32,142 nt of DNA from Tannerellaceae bacterium (GTDB lineage Bacteria; Bacteroidota; Bacteroidia; Bacteroidales; Tannerellaceae). The translations under genes and the position numbers were made by a program. The DNA lies in contig JAITGL010000002.1 of the NCBI GenBank assembly GCA_031280645.1, forward strand, positions 1 through 32,142, given 5' to 3'. How positions within the stretch are numbered: position 1 is the stretch's first letter; every line of letters starts with the position of its first letter. Below, in pieces: positions 16,518 to 24,783 of the stretch. The notes beneath the pieces were generated by a model. It was not told the origin of the DNA, did not search any database, and worked only from the letters and a program-made list of their open reading frames with translations.

Positions 16518-17402
16518 TTACATCTTGTCCATAATTGTTTCAAGTAGCTCCTGCATACGCGCAATATCAGCAGGATCTTTAATATTTTCCATCCCGCTTT
16601 GAAGAATTTCAATGGCTTCATCGTGCTTATCCTCATTATTGCTAAGCAATTCGGCAAGTTTCGTATAAGTCCAATAAACGTTTGGATAAAGATTACAATT
16701 GATGCGAAGAATCATTGAAATTGCATGCGGATCGGTTTTCTCACGACGCAATAATGTATTAGCCAAGCTATTAAGTTCGCTTGCAGATGCTGTAAGATGC
16801 CGAAGCTGGTTGGCAAGGCCGCGGTAAGACACATTGGAATCGTGCAAAATGCCTGCGTCGAGCCATTCGCCAACAATCAAATATGCCGGATAATTGGGAA
16901 TATACGACGATTCTTGTACAATATCCAGCAAATCTCGCTCCAGAGAAACAGCCGGATATTCAACAATGCGCCCAAGCTCTTCATCATCCCTCGATATTAT
17001 AAAGGTAGGAACGCGATAAATATGCCGGCCTACCTCCTCATGTCCAGGAGCGCTGCGAAAATACGGATCGGTATCGCCGATAGCTATAATTTTGCATTGC
17101 TCTAACGGAAACGAGATGGCTTCAAGCGTTTTAAGGAAGCGAGGAACTTCGCGACGGCTGTCGCCGCACCAAGTTCCGAAAAAAATGGTTACATGCGTCT
17201 CATCAAAATTCTCGCCTTTTAATCGCTCAACAACGCCGGGATTCGGCGCATAGCCGTCGTAATTTTCTGCAAACCAATCCGCATACGGAGCCTTACGCAA
17301 ATCGTCGATCATACATGGTCCCATTAGCTTTAAACTGTCGGATTGCGCCGAAATCAGGGCCGGCAACAACACGGCTGCCATAATAATAATTGTTCTTTTC
17401 AT
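16518..17402 (-). CDS. Secreted thioredoxin-like protein with a single active-site Cys
   Basis: The start at 17402 gives a 294-residue protein with a signal peptide (IIIMAAVLLPALISAQ). The longer frame to 17489 adds a charged stretch in front of it. The thioredoxin-like fold is marked by VTIFFGTWCGDSRREVPRFL (71-90), with active site C79-G-D-S82 where classical thioredoxins have C-x-x-C. P87 and VPTFIIS follow, the latter being the cis-Pro loop. The C-terminal 100 residues are helical and TPR-like. The WCGDSR form occurs in a thioredoxin subfamily of Bacteroidota whose redox role is unknown. It is probably periplasmic. Confidence 0.85.
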   Translation of the reverse strand: MKRTIIIMAAVLLPALISAQSDSLKLMGPCMIDDLRKAPYADWFAENYDGYAPNPGVVERLKGENFDETHVTIFFGTWCGDSRREVPRFLKTLEAISFPLEQCKIIAIGDTDPYFRSAPGHEEVGRHIYRVPTFIISRDDEELGRIVEYPAVSLERDLLDIVQESSYIPNYPAYLIVGEWLDAGILHDSNVSYRGLANQLRHLTASASELNSLANTLLRREKTDPHAISMILRINCNLYPNVYWTYTKLAELLSNNEDKHDEAIEILQSGMENIKDPADIARMQELLETIMDKM

Positions 17403-17423
17403 CTTGCTTGTTTCTTTTATCGG

Positions 17424-17431
17424 CAAAGATA
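17424..17431 (-). promoter_or_regulatory. Candidate -7 box for the thioredoxin-like gene
   Basis: The minus strand reads TATCTTTG, an exact TANNTTTG match, 21 bases before the start codon at 17402. This supports the shorter start, since the longer frame would begin upstream of the promoter. Confidence 0.6.
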
Positions 17432-17574
17432 ACTTTAATTTATCATTAAGAATTTTCCCACTTATCGCTTCACTACTTTCATCTTCCATACGGTTTATTA
17501 TGTACTGATTATAAAATACCGGGAGCGCTATCCTGGATTTATTTATCTACTTTAGCCCCAATCAATATTATATT

Positions 17575-18345
17575 ATGAATATGGTAACAAAAGATTTTTT
17601 AGACGAACATGCTTCGCGTATAAATACGCCGGACTTTATCGACAACGATCCGGTTCGTTTCCCAAGGCTTTACAGCAGGTTGCAGGATGTTGAAATTGTG
17701 GCGTTTACAACGGCTGTTATAGCTTGGGGAAATCGCCGGAGCATACTTGCTCATGCCGGGCAAATGTTTGCAGCTATGGGCGGCAGTCCTTACAATTATG
17801 TTATGAATGGCGAGTATGAATCGCTGGGGAATACGAACCTCCACCGTACTTTTTTTACAACTGATTTGCAATATTTGCTTCGCGGCTTACACCTGGTTTT
17901 TGATGAGTTTTACTCGCTGGAATCTTACCTTATTAACTCGTTTGGCGATTCAAGGGAAACGGTTACGCCATGGGATATTGCAGCAGTTGTTATGGAGAAA
18001 CTGCGGATGGCTAACGGCGGAGGTTTAAACAGAGAATGCGCTCGATTTTTTTCCGGCGAAACGTCGGCTTTGAAGCGGGTTAATCTGGCGTTGCGCTGGC
18101 TGGTCAGGAATGACGGGATTGTGGATATGGGCGTTTGGTCGATAATAAAACCGGCACAATTGTATATTCCATTGGATGTTCATGTTGGCAATACGGCGCG
18201 GAAACTGGGACTGCTGCAACGGAAGTCGAACGACCGGAAAGCGGTTGAGGAGCTTACGGCAAGGTTGCGGGAGTTCTGCCCGGAAGATCCGGCGCGGTAC
18301 GACTTTGCGCTGTTTGGCATGGGAGTAAATAAAATTGAACATTAA
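17575..18345 (+). CDS. TIGR02757 (DUF2400) family protein
   Basis: This 256-residue protein matches the TIGR02757 family of Bacteroidota in length and pattern. Marks are PDFIDNDPVRFPRLYS near 20-36, the invariant AWGNRRSIL (about 51-59), and a C-terminal region with NTARKLGLLQRKSND and PARYDFALFGMGV. The family's role is unknown; the C-terminal half has a faint helix-hairpin-helix (DNA glycosylase-like) pattern. An alternative start is the ATG at 17581. The final residues (NKIEH) differ from the usual ending, so the last few codons may have drifted. No terminator hairpin is clear after it. Confidence 0.88.
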   Translation: MNMVTKDFLDEHASRINTPDFIDNDPVRFPRLYSRLQDVEIVAFTTAVIAWGNRRSILAHAGQMFAAMGGSPYNYVMNGEYESLGNTNLHRTFFTTDLQYLLRGLHLVFDEFYSLESYLINSFGDSRETVTPWDIAAVVMEKLRMANGGGLNRECARFFSGETSALKRVNLALRWLVRNDGIVDMGVWSIIKPAQLYIPLDVHVGNTARKLGLLQRKSNDRKAVEELTARLREFCPEDPARYDFALFGMGVNKIEH

Positions 18346-18492
18346 TATTGCCATGAAAACCGTCCGGCTTCCCTGCAAGTCTGTTCGGCAGTATTACATG
18401 AATATAAAAAGAGATTTTTTTTCAACAATCTATCCCACAAAATTTATTCCTCTGCCGCCCGAACCATCCGGCCGGTAATAACTGCGATTTGG

Positions 18493-18702
18493 GTAGTTGA
18501 TAAAGCCGTTTTCGTAGCTACGAAAACGATTTGGGTAGCTTAGAAAACTGTTTGGGTAGCTGCGAAAAGCATTTTGGTAGCTACAAAAAGCGTTCCGGTA
18601 GCTACAAAAACTGTTCCGGTAGCTACAAAAAACGTTCCGGTAGCTACCAAAAACGTTCCGGTAGCTACAAAAACTGTTCCGGTAGCTACAAAAACAACAT
18701 TT
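18493..18702. repeat. Array 2: ten tandem 21-bp units
   Basis: There are ten units of exactly 21 bp, typically GTAGCTACAAAAACTGTTCCG. Seven of the ten begin with the 8-bp palindrome GTAGCTAC. The unit at 18640 widens it to GGTAGCTACC, and at 18510-18527 the palindrome reaches 18 bp (TTTTCGTAGCTACGAAAA). Units at the left edge have drifted most. The array lies in the 815-base gap between two convergent genes. The rest of that gap holds only the minus-strand unit at 19003-19082 and no other feature I can identify. Confidence 0.95.
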
Positions 18703-19002
18703 TTCACTGCAACGGTTTTGTATTTATCTAATTAAACGGCGGTTTTACAGCAAGATATGGGATGCGGGACTGCGGGCTTTGTTTTCTCCGGAACAGTAAT
18801 CAGGCTCATCCATCAAGCGCTAAAGGCCGGCTCCCGGTTTTGGTAGAGCTTCATAACCGGCATAAAAATTCTCTTCTTTTCATGTATACGGCACGCGCGC
18901 CGCCATGATTGAACAGGGTTGTGATATCGCTGATTGGTGAATATAATTTGATGTGGATTAGATGGTTTAGGTTTGATGGATGATGGAATGTATATAAAAG
19001 GA

Positions 19003-19030
19003 AAAAGGCTGTCTCACGACAACCTTTTTT
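19003..19030 (-). terminator. Terminator of a small minus-strand transcript
   Basis: On the minus strand, AAAAAGGTTGTC and GACAGCCTTTTT pair with one mismatch around a 4-base loop, ending in a T-run. It lies about 40 bases after the promoter box at 19075-19082. The stem can also work in the plus direction. Confidence 0.8.
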
Positions 19031-19061
19031 CTTCTTTGTTAACCTTAAAATCTAATACCAT
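19014..19061 (-). CDS. Possible 15-residue leader peptide
   Basis: On the minus strand an ATG lies 13 bases after a TATCTTTG promoter box. It opens a 15-codon frame (MVLDFKVNKEEKRLS) whose TGA stop falls in the loop of the terminator hairpin, so translation could interfere with termination. No gene follows on that strand, so it may instead be a short non-coding RNA. The sequence block looks like one that recurs in Bacteroidales genomes; that is a recollection, not a check. Confidence 0.3.
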   Translation of the reverse strand: MVLDFKVNKEEKRLS

Positions 19062-19074
19062 GAAAAACACAGTG

Positions 19075-19082
19075 CAAAGATA
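19075..19082 (-). promoter_or_regulatory. Promoter -7 box of the small minus-strand transcript
   Basis: The minus strand reads TATCTTTG (exact TANNTTTG). With the terminator at 19003-19030 it defines a transcript of roughly 65 bases. No clear -33 element is seen. Confidence 0.55.
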
Positions 19083-19160
19083 TGCACTATATGTTATATA
19101 GCATAGTGTTTCGAGCTCAATTAAGTTTATTTAACTACTATCCCCTACCCTTTCGGTGTT

Positions 19161-21740
19161 TCAAAAGCTGAAACGGAATCCGAGGCGGATACCTCCGCGG
19201 TTGATATTCATGCTGTTAATGTATGTAAGGCGGCGGTAATAATCAATGCGCACTATATTGAATATATTCTCGATTCCGGCGCTTACTTCGATATACGGCT
19301 CTTTTTTGAACGTGGCGGAGCCTTCGGGGAAGATATATAGCCCTTGCGGGTTAATCGAGGGATTGTTCTTATCAGACAGCCTGCCGTATGTTCCTGCAAA
19401 GGAAAGTACTTCGCGCAGCTGTAAACGCTTGAGCAGCGGAATACGGTTAAATAACCAGCCTTTCATGTAGTAAGTGAGGAATAGGGATACGTAGCGATCG
19501 CTCACAAACTCTAAGGCGCGCATCATGGCAAAGGTTTCGGGCTGAATAATGGCCGACTGGTTTGTATTGGGAATAATCAGTAGCGGAAACGGGAGGCGGT
19601 TCCATATATATCCGCCTCGCGCAATGGCGTCGACGTGGCCGAAAGATGATAGCCAAATGCGCTTTTCAATACCTGCCTCCGTTTGATGGTAAGTATAGTC
19701 GCTGCCGAGGGCGCGTAAGCCGGCTCGATGCGAGAAGCGGAAAACGGGGGCGTCTTTCGCCAGGTTGAAGATGGCGTCGCGCCCGTCGCGTCCGTTGTAA
19801 GGGCGTTCGCCGGGGGCGTAGCGGAGCTGGAGACCGATCTCGGCGGTTGAGAGGTTGCCCGCAGGGCGATTGTCGGAGGCGTTAATGTATTGCAGATCGC
19901 CGGCGGCCCGGTTATCTTCCCGCCGAGCCCAGAGGGATAGCATCAGGCGGTTGGGCCATTCCTTCTCGTAGCGGATTTCGGCCTTGCGGATATACTGCAT
20001 CTGCGTAATCTGCTGCCCTACGGATTGCGACAGTATAAGGTTATCGTTACCCGACAGGAATTGCTGCCCCGGCGTGCTAACGTCGAATCCATACAGTACC
20101 GACAGGTTGTTGGCCGGCGATTCCTTGGAGTGGTAATCTCTCGGAATAAAGCTATAAGTTAGCGTGGCGAGGTACTTAACCTTACGGTCGGCAAGCCCGT
20201 AGGCTGCATAGCCCGATGCAAACAGGCTGGGCGAAAGCCCGGCGGTGGTCATTCCTCCTATACGGAACCGGGGCCCCTCTACGTAATTTGAGCTATATGT
20301 AGAGGAGATGGGGCCAAAATCGAAACGGCTATTATCTTTCTTCGCATGGCTGGGAACATAATCGGCTATCAGTATTCCGAGCGTCCTGGTTGCTATGCGG
20401 TACAGGGCAACCGAATCGAGGCGCGCCTGGAGAGCGCCTATTGCCCTCTCTTTCTCGCGAAGAGGAACCGGACGGGCGTTGCTCCAATACCGATCGTCGC
20501 GCCGGCCGGATCCTGCGCTAATATGAACCGGCCCTATCAAGGCGAAAACCGAATCGGCATCCTTAGGGGCTCTGTCAACAGGGCCGAACCTGCGCACGCG
20601 GTGGGCGTAGAGCTCGGTGGCGCCAGGCATGGCCATAAAATCGGCAAACAGATCTTCCTGCCGGGGAGCCCAGAGGCTATCGCCGTCGACGCGGGCATAC
20701 TCAACCTCGATCCGAAGCCGGCGAACCCAATTGAGATTGATGTGGCGGGGAACGTTAAGCTGCGCCTTCCGAACGGCATACGTCCCGTCCAAAACTATAT
20801 ACAGATAACCCGTAAAGGCGTAGCTCTCGCTGTTAAACGGGGCGAACCCAAGCATTACGCAACGGTCGGAACCAACATTGAGGGTATCGAGTATGAAATA
20901 CTTATAATACGCAACGGCAAGCGCAGACGACAACGGGCTCACAAAGCGGTTCAAAAGAATATTAACATCATTGTCGAAGATGTTCACGCCCTTAAGTATC
21001 TCGTCGAAATTGCCGGCAATAATGCCGCTATCGTCGAGCATTCGATCCAGACCCTCGCGCCGTACTGCCCGAACAACAGTCTTAGCCGAGCGAGGCGACC
21101 TGCGATAGTAGTAGTCCGACATTTGCTCGCGTACCGACAAGGTAAGCGCAGGGTTACCCGTAAGAGCCGACGTATCCAGGTAGCTTCGGATAAAGGGGAG
21201 CCTGCGAACCAATATATCGTCCTCGATAGCGGTATCCGTTTTAGCAAAGCCGAGCGTAAGGCGGTCGTAAATCGCCGTTTTGTATTGAGCCGCGGCTTCT
21301 ATACGGTTGTAGTCTTTGCGCTCAATAGCTCTGCGGATAAGATCTACGGCCGGATTGTTGCGCCTTGCATACCGGCTGCGCTTCGGACGCACCACAACGC
21401 CGCCCAGCTCCACCGCTTCCGGAACGAGCAGTATCCGCAGGCTCGATTCGCCTCCACGGACCGGAACCTCTCGCAACGCATATCCGATATGACGCACATA
21501 GGCGCGCTCGCCGGGCAAACCTTCGCAACGTAAAACAAACGCTCCGCTATCGTCGGTAGTCGCGGCATACGATGTTCCTTCTATGCGGAGGGATGCGTTG
21601 GCCAAAGGCTCGCCGCTAAGCGAGTCGATTACAAAACCGCGCACTTCCTTAGCCCCTTGTCCTACGATTGTCGCAGGCGGGAACAATGCAAGGATAATTG
21701 CCGCAAACGCGAAGCGAATCATAGCCGAACAATATTTCAA
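19161..21740 (-). CDS. DUF5686 protein with CarboxypepD_reg-like domain
   Basis: This 859-residue protein has a signal peptide (FAFAAIILALFPPATIVGQ) followed by a carboxypeptidase-regulatory-like beta-sandwich (about 32-112: VRGFVIDSLSGEPLANASLRIEGTSY starts it). A large DUF5686 region ends in many barrel-like strands and a terminal Phe (LGFRFSF). DUF5686 proteins are predicted outer-membrane barrels of Bacteroidota with unknown cargo. A second in-frame ATG at 21722 gives a shorter signal peptide and is possible. It is the last gene of the minus-strand operon, 19 bases after the methyltransferase gene. GC content is higher here than in the bat region. Confidence 0.88.
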   Translation of the reverse strand: MKYCSAMIRFAFAAIILALFPPATIVGQGAKEVRGFVIDSLSGEPLANASLRIEGTSYAATTDDSGAFVLRCEGLPGERAYVRHIGYALREVPVRGGESSLRILLVPEAVELGGVVVRPKRSRYARRNNPAVDLIRRAIERKDYNRIEAAAQYKTAIYDRLTLGFAKTDTAIEDDILVRRLPFIRSYLDTSALTGNPALTLSVREQMSDYYYRRSPRSAKTVVRAVRREGLDRMLDDSGIIAGNFDEILKGVNIFDNDVNILLNRFVSPLSSALAVAYYKYFILDTLNVGSDRCVMLGFAPFNSESYAFTGYLYIVLDGTYAVRKAQLNVPRHINLNWVRRLRIEVEYARVDGDSLWAPRQEDLFADFMAMPGATELYAHRVRRFGPVDRAPKDADSVFALIGPVHISAGSGRRDDRYWSNARPVPLREKERAIGALQARLDSVALYRIATRTLGILIADYVPSHAKKDNSRFDFGPISSTYSSNYVEGPRFRIGGMTTAGLSPSLFASGYAAYGLADRKVKYLATLTYSFIPRDYHSKESPANNLSVLYGFDVSTPGQQFLSGNDNLILSQSVGQQITQMQYIRKAEIRYEKEWPNRLMLSLWARREDNRAAGDLQYINASDNRPAGNLSTAEIGLQLRYAPGERPYNGRDGRDAIFNLAKDAPVFRFSHRAGLRALGSDYTYHQTEAGIEKRIWLSSFGHVDAIARGGYIWNRLPFPLLIIPNTNQSAIIQPETFAMMRALEFVSDRYVSLFLTYYMKGWLFNRIPLLKRLQLREVLSFAGTYGRLSDKNNPSINPQGLYIFPEGSATFKKEPYIEVSAGIENIFNIVRIDYYRRLTYINSMNINRGGIRLGFRFSF

Positions 21741-21759
21741 GAATCAGCTCCTTATCACT

Positions 21760-22305
21760 TTAAATCCTTATCCGCGGAATAATAAAAGGAGTATTGCGCT
21801 TATAGGATTTATAGGCTTCGCCAAATCTTTCCTCCAGCTCCTTTTCCTCTACCAGCTTATGATAAAGGCTCCCAATCGCAAATCCAAGTATAAAGCTTAT
21901 CGCCCCAGCCGTTGCGCCCGCTATTAACGTCCCGATTCCCAAATAATAAATGATAGCCCCCAATTCTATCGGATTCCTGCAATATTTATACGGCCCGGCA
22001 ATCACCAGACGCCGCGTAGGAGCGCTGGGAGCCGGCGTACCTTTGCCGACCGACCACTGAGACGCCGTAGACCATAATAAAACGCACAATCCCAAAATAA
22101 TACAGGCCAAAGCAACCGGAATCTCAATCATCCTGCCAAAGCTTATTCCCACATAGCCCGACGCAACTCCCCCAATGAAGATGAAAACAGCCGGCAACAA
22201 AACGAGGAAAAACACCGCCCCAATAATCAGCGATAAAACCTTATACCAGGCCGAACGCTCCCTGCCGGCAAACCTCAATACGAAATCAATAACCCTTCGC
22301 CTCAT
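21760..22305 (-). CDS. Isoprenylcysteine carboxylmethyltransferase-like membrane protein
   Basis: This 181-residue protein has about four membrane segments. It has the ICMT/PEMT-type motif GPYKYCRNPIELGAI (about 104-118) and the closing E-E-x-x-L-x-x-x-F-G-x-x-Y-x-x-Y pattern (EEKELEERFGEAYKSYKRNTP, with its second half cut short). Related bacterial proteins methylate lipids or other small hydrophobic compounds using S-adenosylmethionine, though many are uncharacterised. It starts 6 bases after the ligase gene and is co-transcribed with it. Its substrate is unknown. The adjacent lipid-type biosynthesis cluster suggests a lipid, by position only. Confidence 0.85.
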   Translation of the reverse strand: MRRRVIDFVLRFAGRERSAWYKVLSLIIGAVFFLVLLPAVFIFIGGVASGYVGISFGRMIEIPVALACIILGLCVLLWSTASQWSVGKGTPAPSAPTRRLVIAGPYKYCRNPIELGAIIYYLGIGTLIAGATAGAISFILGFAIGSLYHKLVEEKELEERFGEAYKSYKRNTPFIIPRIRI

Positions 22306-22311
22306 AATACC

Positions 22312-23613
22312 TCACCCCCGCCTGTCAACAAACTTAACCGGCTTGCGGCTCATATCCGGGAAATTAATCCGCCTTATCTCGTCGGCCGGATAGAACTCCA
22401 CCCGAGGCGAAACGCGAATCTTCGCCCTGAATCTGTCCTGCAAATCCTTGCGAAGCGGAGCGTCGTCGGGAGGTATCGAGCGTAAGCCGGCTTTTACCGT
22501 TACGTCGTCGGCGCCGATCTCGTTTAAGCATACTTCTACCACATAGTTCTCAACATACGGCGTATTATCCAAAACGTCGTAGATAGCAGGCGGATAAAGA
22601 GTGGTACCCTTCAGCTTCAACATGTGATGGGCGCGACCCACTACGGGACTTACCCGCATCGAAGCGCGACCGCAGCGGCACCTTTCCGTATGGAAGCTAA
22701 CCAAATCGCCGGTGCGGAAGCGTACGAGCGGCATGCCCTCCACGCCAAGGGTTGTAACCGTTAGCTCCCCCACCCCACCCTCGTCAACCGGGCGCCCATC
22801 CTCGTCGATAAGCTCGCATATAATAAGCTCCGGATGATGATGCCCGCCGCATCCGTAGCAACACTCGGCAAAAGTGGTAGCCATCTCGGTTGAAGCGTAA
22901 GTGGAGTATAGCTCAACGTCCCATTTCTCGCGGATACGGCGGCCAAGCAGATTAAGACTGAAATCGGCCTCGCGGAGATTCTCGCCTATGCACACCACTT
23001 TGCGAACGCTCGACCGCCGATAGTCGATCCCGCGCTCCTCGGCATACTTTATTATATGCAGAATGAACGACGGCACGCACATAAGCGTAGTTGGGCGGAT
23101 GCGCTGTATCGTATCCCACTGCAATTCGGGGATGCCGTTGCCCACTCTCACTATTCCCGCGCCCAGAAGCCGCAGCCCAAGGAAGTAGGCCAAGCCGGCC
23201 ATAAAGCGTTTGTCGAGCGTAGTCATGATCTGTACGATGTCGGAAGGGCCTACGCCGGCACACTCAAAGGATATGCGCTCGTTATAGGCAAGGCGGTTAA
23301 GGTCGAGGTCGGTCATGGCAAAGGTCACAGGGTCGCCCAGGGTTCCGGAGGTGGTGATGTAGTCAACCACCCGGAGGGGCGAAACGCAAAGGAAGTCGTT
23401 GTTATAAAGCTGCAAGTCGCGCTTCCCGGTGAAAGGCAGCAGCCGGAGGTCGTCGAGCGTGCGGATATCGCCGGGGCTTACTCCGCATCCCTCAAACATC
23501 CTTTTGTAAAAGGGCGAATGGAGCGCCGCGCGGTTAATTGCTTCGCGCAGCCTCTCTTCCTGGAAAAGGCGGATCTCGCCCGGCGAGCCGTACTCAATCT
23601 GCATGCCTTGCAT
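22312..23613 (-). CDS. PaaK-like adenylate-forming ligase
   Basis: This 433-residue protein belongs to the phenylacetate-CoA ligase (PaaK)-like branch of the ANL superfamily. Visible motifs are the phosphate loop TTSGTLGDP (87-95), YSTYASTEMA (236-245), RFRTGDL (298-304) and GRAHHMLKLKGTTLYP. The Cys/His cluster CCYGCGGHHH (251-260) with C312 and C314 looks like a structural zinc site, which is common in these proteins. It activates a carboxylic acid as the adenylate, usually giving a CoA thioester; the acid is unknown. No other phenylacetate catabolism genes are present. Its ATG abuts the VOC stop directly (TAGATG). A second ATG nine bases in is possible. Confidence 0.88.
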   Translation of the reverse strand: MQGMQIEYGSPGEIRLFQEERLREAINRAALHSPFYKRMFEGCGVSPGDIRTLDDLRLLPFTGKRDLQLYNNDFLCVSPLRVVDYITTSGTLGDPVTFAMTDLDLNRLAYNERISFECAGVGPSDIVQIMTTLDKRFMAGLAYFLGLRLLGAGIVRVGNGIPELQWDTIQRIRPTTLMCVPSFILHIIKYAEERGIDYRRSSVRKVVCIGENLREADFSLNLLGRRIREKWDVELYSTYASTEMATTFAECCYGCGGHHHPELIICELIDEDGRPVDEGGVGELTVTTLGVEGMPLVRFRTGDLVSFHTERCRCGRASMRVSPVVGRAHHMLKLKGTTLYPPAIYDVLDNTPYVENYVVEVCLNEIGADDVTVKAGLRSIPPDDAPLRKDLQDRFRAKIRVSPRVEFYPADEIRRINFPDMSRKPVKFVDRRG

Positions 23614-24033
23614 CTATTCGCCGTAGCCTACAAAATTCCACATCACGCCAAACTTATCGAACACAACGCCTGCGCACGGGCTGTAAAACGTTTCCTCGAG
23701 GGGCATCGCCACCCGCCCCTCTTCGGCAAGAATACCGAAGGCGTATTTCACCTCGCCGATCGTTGTTTCAACGGCAATGGATATCCGCTCTGTCTCGCTC
23801 GCATTCAGCGCTTGCACAGGGCCGCAGTCCGACATGCGAATAAAATCGTCGCCCAGCTTAAGCGTTGCCTGGAGGATGCGGTTCTTATATTCATCTGTGA
23901 TAACGAAGCCTTCTACCGGAGGCATGTCGGAAAGCCGCAGGCATTCTATCGTATCGGTTCGGAATGCGCGCTTGTAGAGTTCGATTGCTTCCGCACAGTT
24001 ATCCACGTAAGTGAGGTAGGGTCTGATCTTCAT
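23614..24033 (-). CDS. VOC / PhnB-like glyoxalase-fold protein
   Basis: This 139-residue protein has the vicinal-oxygen-chelate fold in the PhnB-like arrangement. It opens KIRPYLTYVDNCAEAIELYKRAF (in two parts), then has GDDFIRMSD near the middle and ends VVFDKFGVMWNFVGY. Such proteins can be metal enzymes or simple binding proteins. The substrate cannot be read from sequence. It is the first gene of the four-gene minus-strand operon, and its promoter box lies 48 bases upstream. Confidence 0.9.
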   Translation of the reverse strand: MKIRPYLTYVDNCAEAIELYKRAFRTDTIECLRLSDMPPVEGFVITDEYKNRILQATLKLGDDFIRMSDCGPVQALNASETERISIAVETTIGEVKYAFGILAEEGRVAMPLEETFYSPCAGVVFDKFGVMWNFVGYGE

Positions 24034-24080
24034 AATACTTAATGTTAATTGTGTTTATACTTTTTATTTTGCTTACGCAA

Positions 24081-24088
24081 CAAAGATA
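24081..24088 (-). promoter_or_regulatory. Candidate -7 box for the VOC-ligase operon
   Basis: The minus strand reads TATCTTTG, an exact TANNTTTG match, 47 bases before the VOC start codon at 24033. The region between the -7 box and array 3 is short, so the array begins about 120 bases upstream of this promoter. Confidence 0.6.
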
Positions 24089-24205
24089 TAATTACAAATT
24101 GAGAATTTAGAATCGTACATGCCCGGCGGCAATTGTAAAGCAAGCAAAAGGCAATCGCTCCCCTCCATCTCCCCAATGCTAATATCCCGCATGGAAACGG
24201 CCATG

Positions 24206-24688
24206 CCCAACGGCTCTTTGCTCATGCCCAGCGGCTCTTTGGGGGTTCCCAACGGCTTTTTGGGGGTTCCCAACGGCTTTTTGGGGATTCCCAAAATCTT
24301 CCTGGGGATTCCCAAAATCTTCCTGGGGATTCCCAAAATCTTCCTGGGGATTCCCAAAATCTTCCTGGGAGTTCCCAAAATCTTCCTGGGGATTCCCAAA
24401 ATCTTCCTGGGAGTTCCCAAAATCTTTTTGGGGATTCCCAAAATCTTCTTGGGAGTTCCCAAAATCTTTTTGGGGATTCCCAAAATCTTTTTGGGAGTTC
24501 CCAAAATCTTTTTGGGGATTCCCAAAATCTTTTTGGGAGTTCCCAAAATCTTCCTGGGGATTCCCAAAATCTTCCTGGGAACTCCCAAAATCCTTTTGGA
24601 GACATCCAAATATCTTTTGGAGACATCCAAATGCCTTTTGGAAGCCTCCAAACGCCTTTTGGAGACATCCAAATATCTTTTGAAACCA
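24206..24688. repeat. Array 3: 23 tandem 21-bp hairpin units
   Basis: There are twenty-three units of exactly 21 bp. The core form is CCCAAAATCTTTTTGGG plus a four-base linker (GATT or AGTT, alternating along much of the array). Its arms CCCAAAA and TTTTGGG are perfect inverted repeats around 3 bases. Other unit classes keep symmetry with different bases: CCCAA...TTGGG with a CGGC core at the left (24206-24289), and TCCAAA...TTTGGA at the right (24605-24667). The array lies between divergent operons. Open frames of 155 to 221 codons on both strands come from the unit length. The remaining part of the gap (24689-25040) contains promoters and a terminator only. Confidence 0.97.
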
Positions 24689-24783
24689 TACAAAAAGAAA
24701 CCGGGCGTATTTATTTTTTAATTGGCGGTGAAGAAAAACTTTTTGGAATTGATTAAAGGTGAAGTTTTTGAATGATGTGGTGA

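Noticed and set aside
18531..18731. A 66-codon frame over array 2
   Set aside because: It is a seven-residue repeat produced by the unit length, with no other support.
20346..21533. A 395-codon plus-strand frame
   Set aside because: It is antisense to the well-supported DUF5686 gene and matches no family.
22312..24033. A phenylacetate degradation locus
   Set aside because: Only the PaaK-like ligase is present. No epoxidase, isomerase or beta-oxidation genes are seen.
23056..24042. A 328-codon plus-strand frame
   Set aside because: It is antisense to the PaaK-like ligase and VOC genes, in GC-rich DNA that leaves shadow frames open.
11409..24688. CRISPR arrays
   Set aside because: Units are contiguous with no unique spacers, the period is too short, and no cas genes are present.
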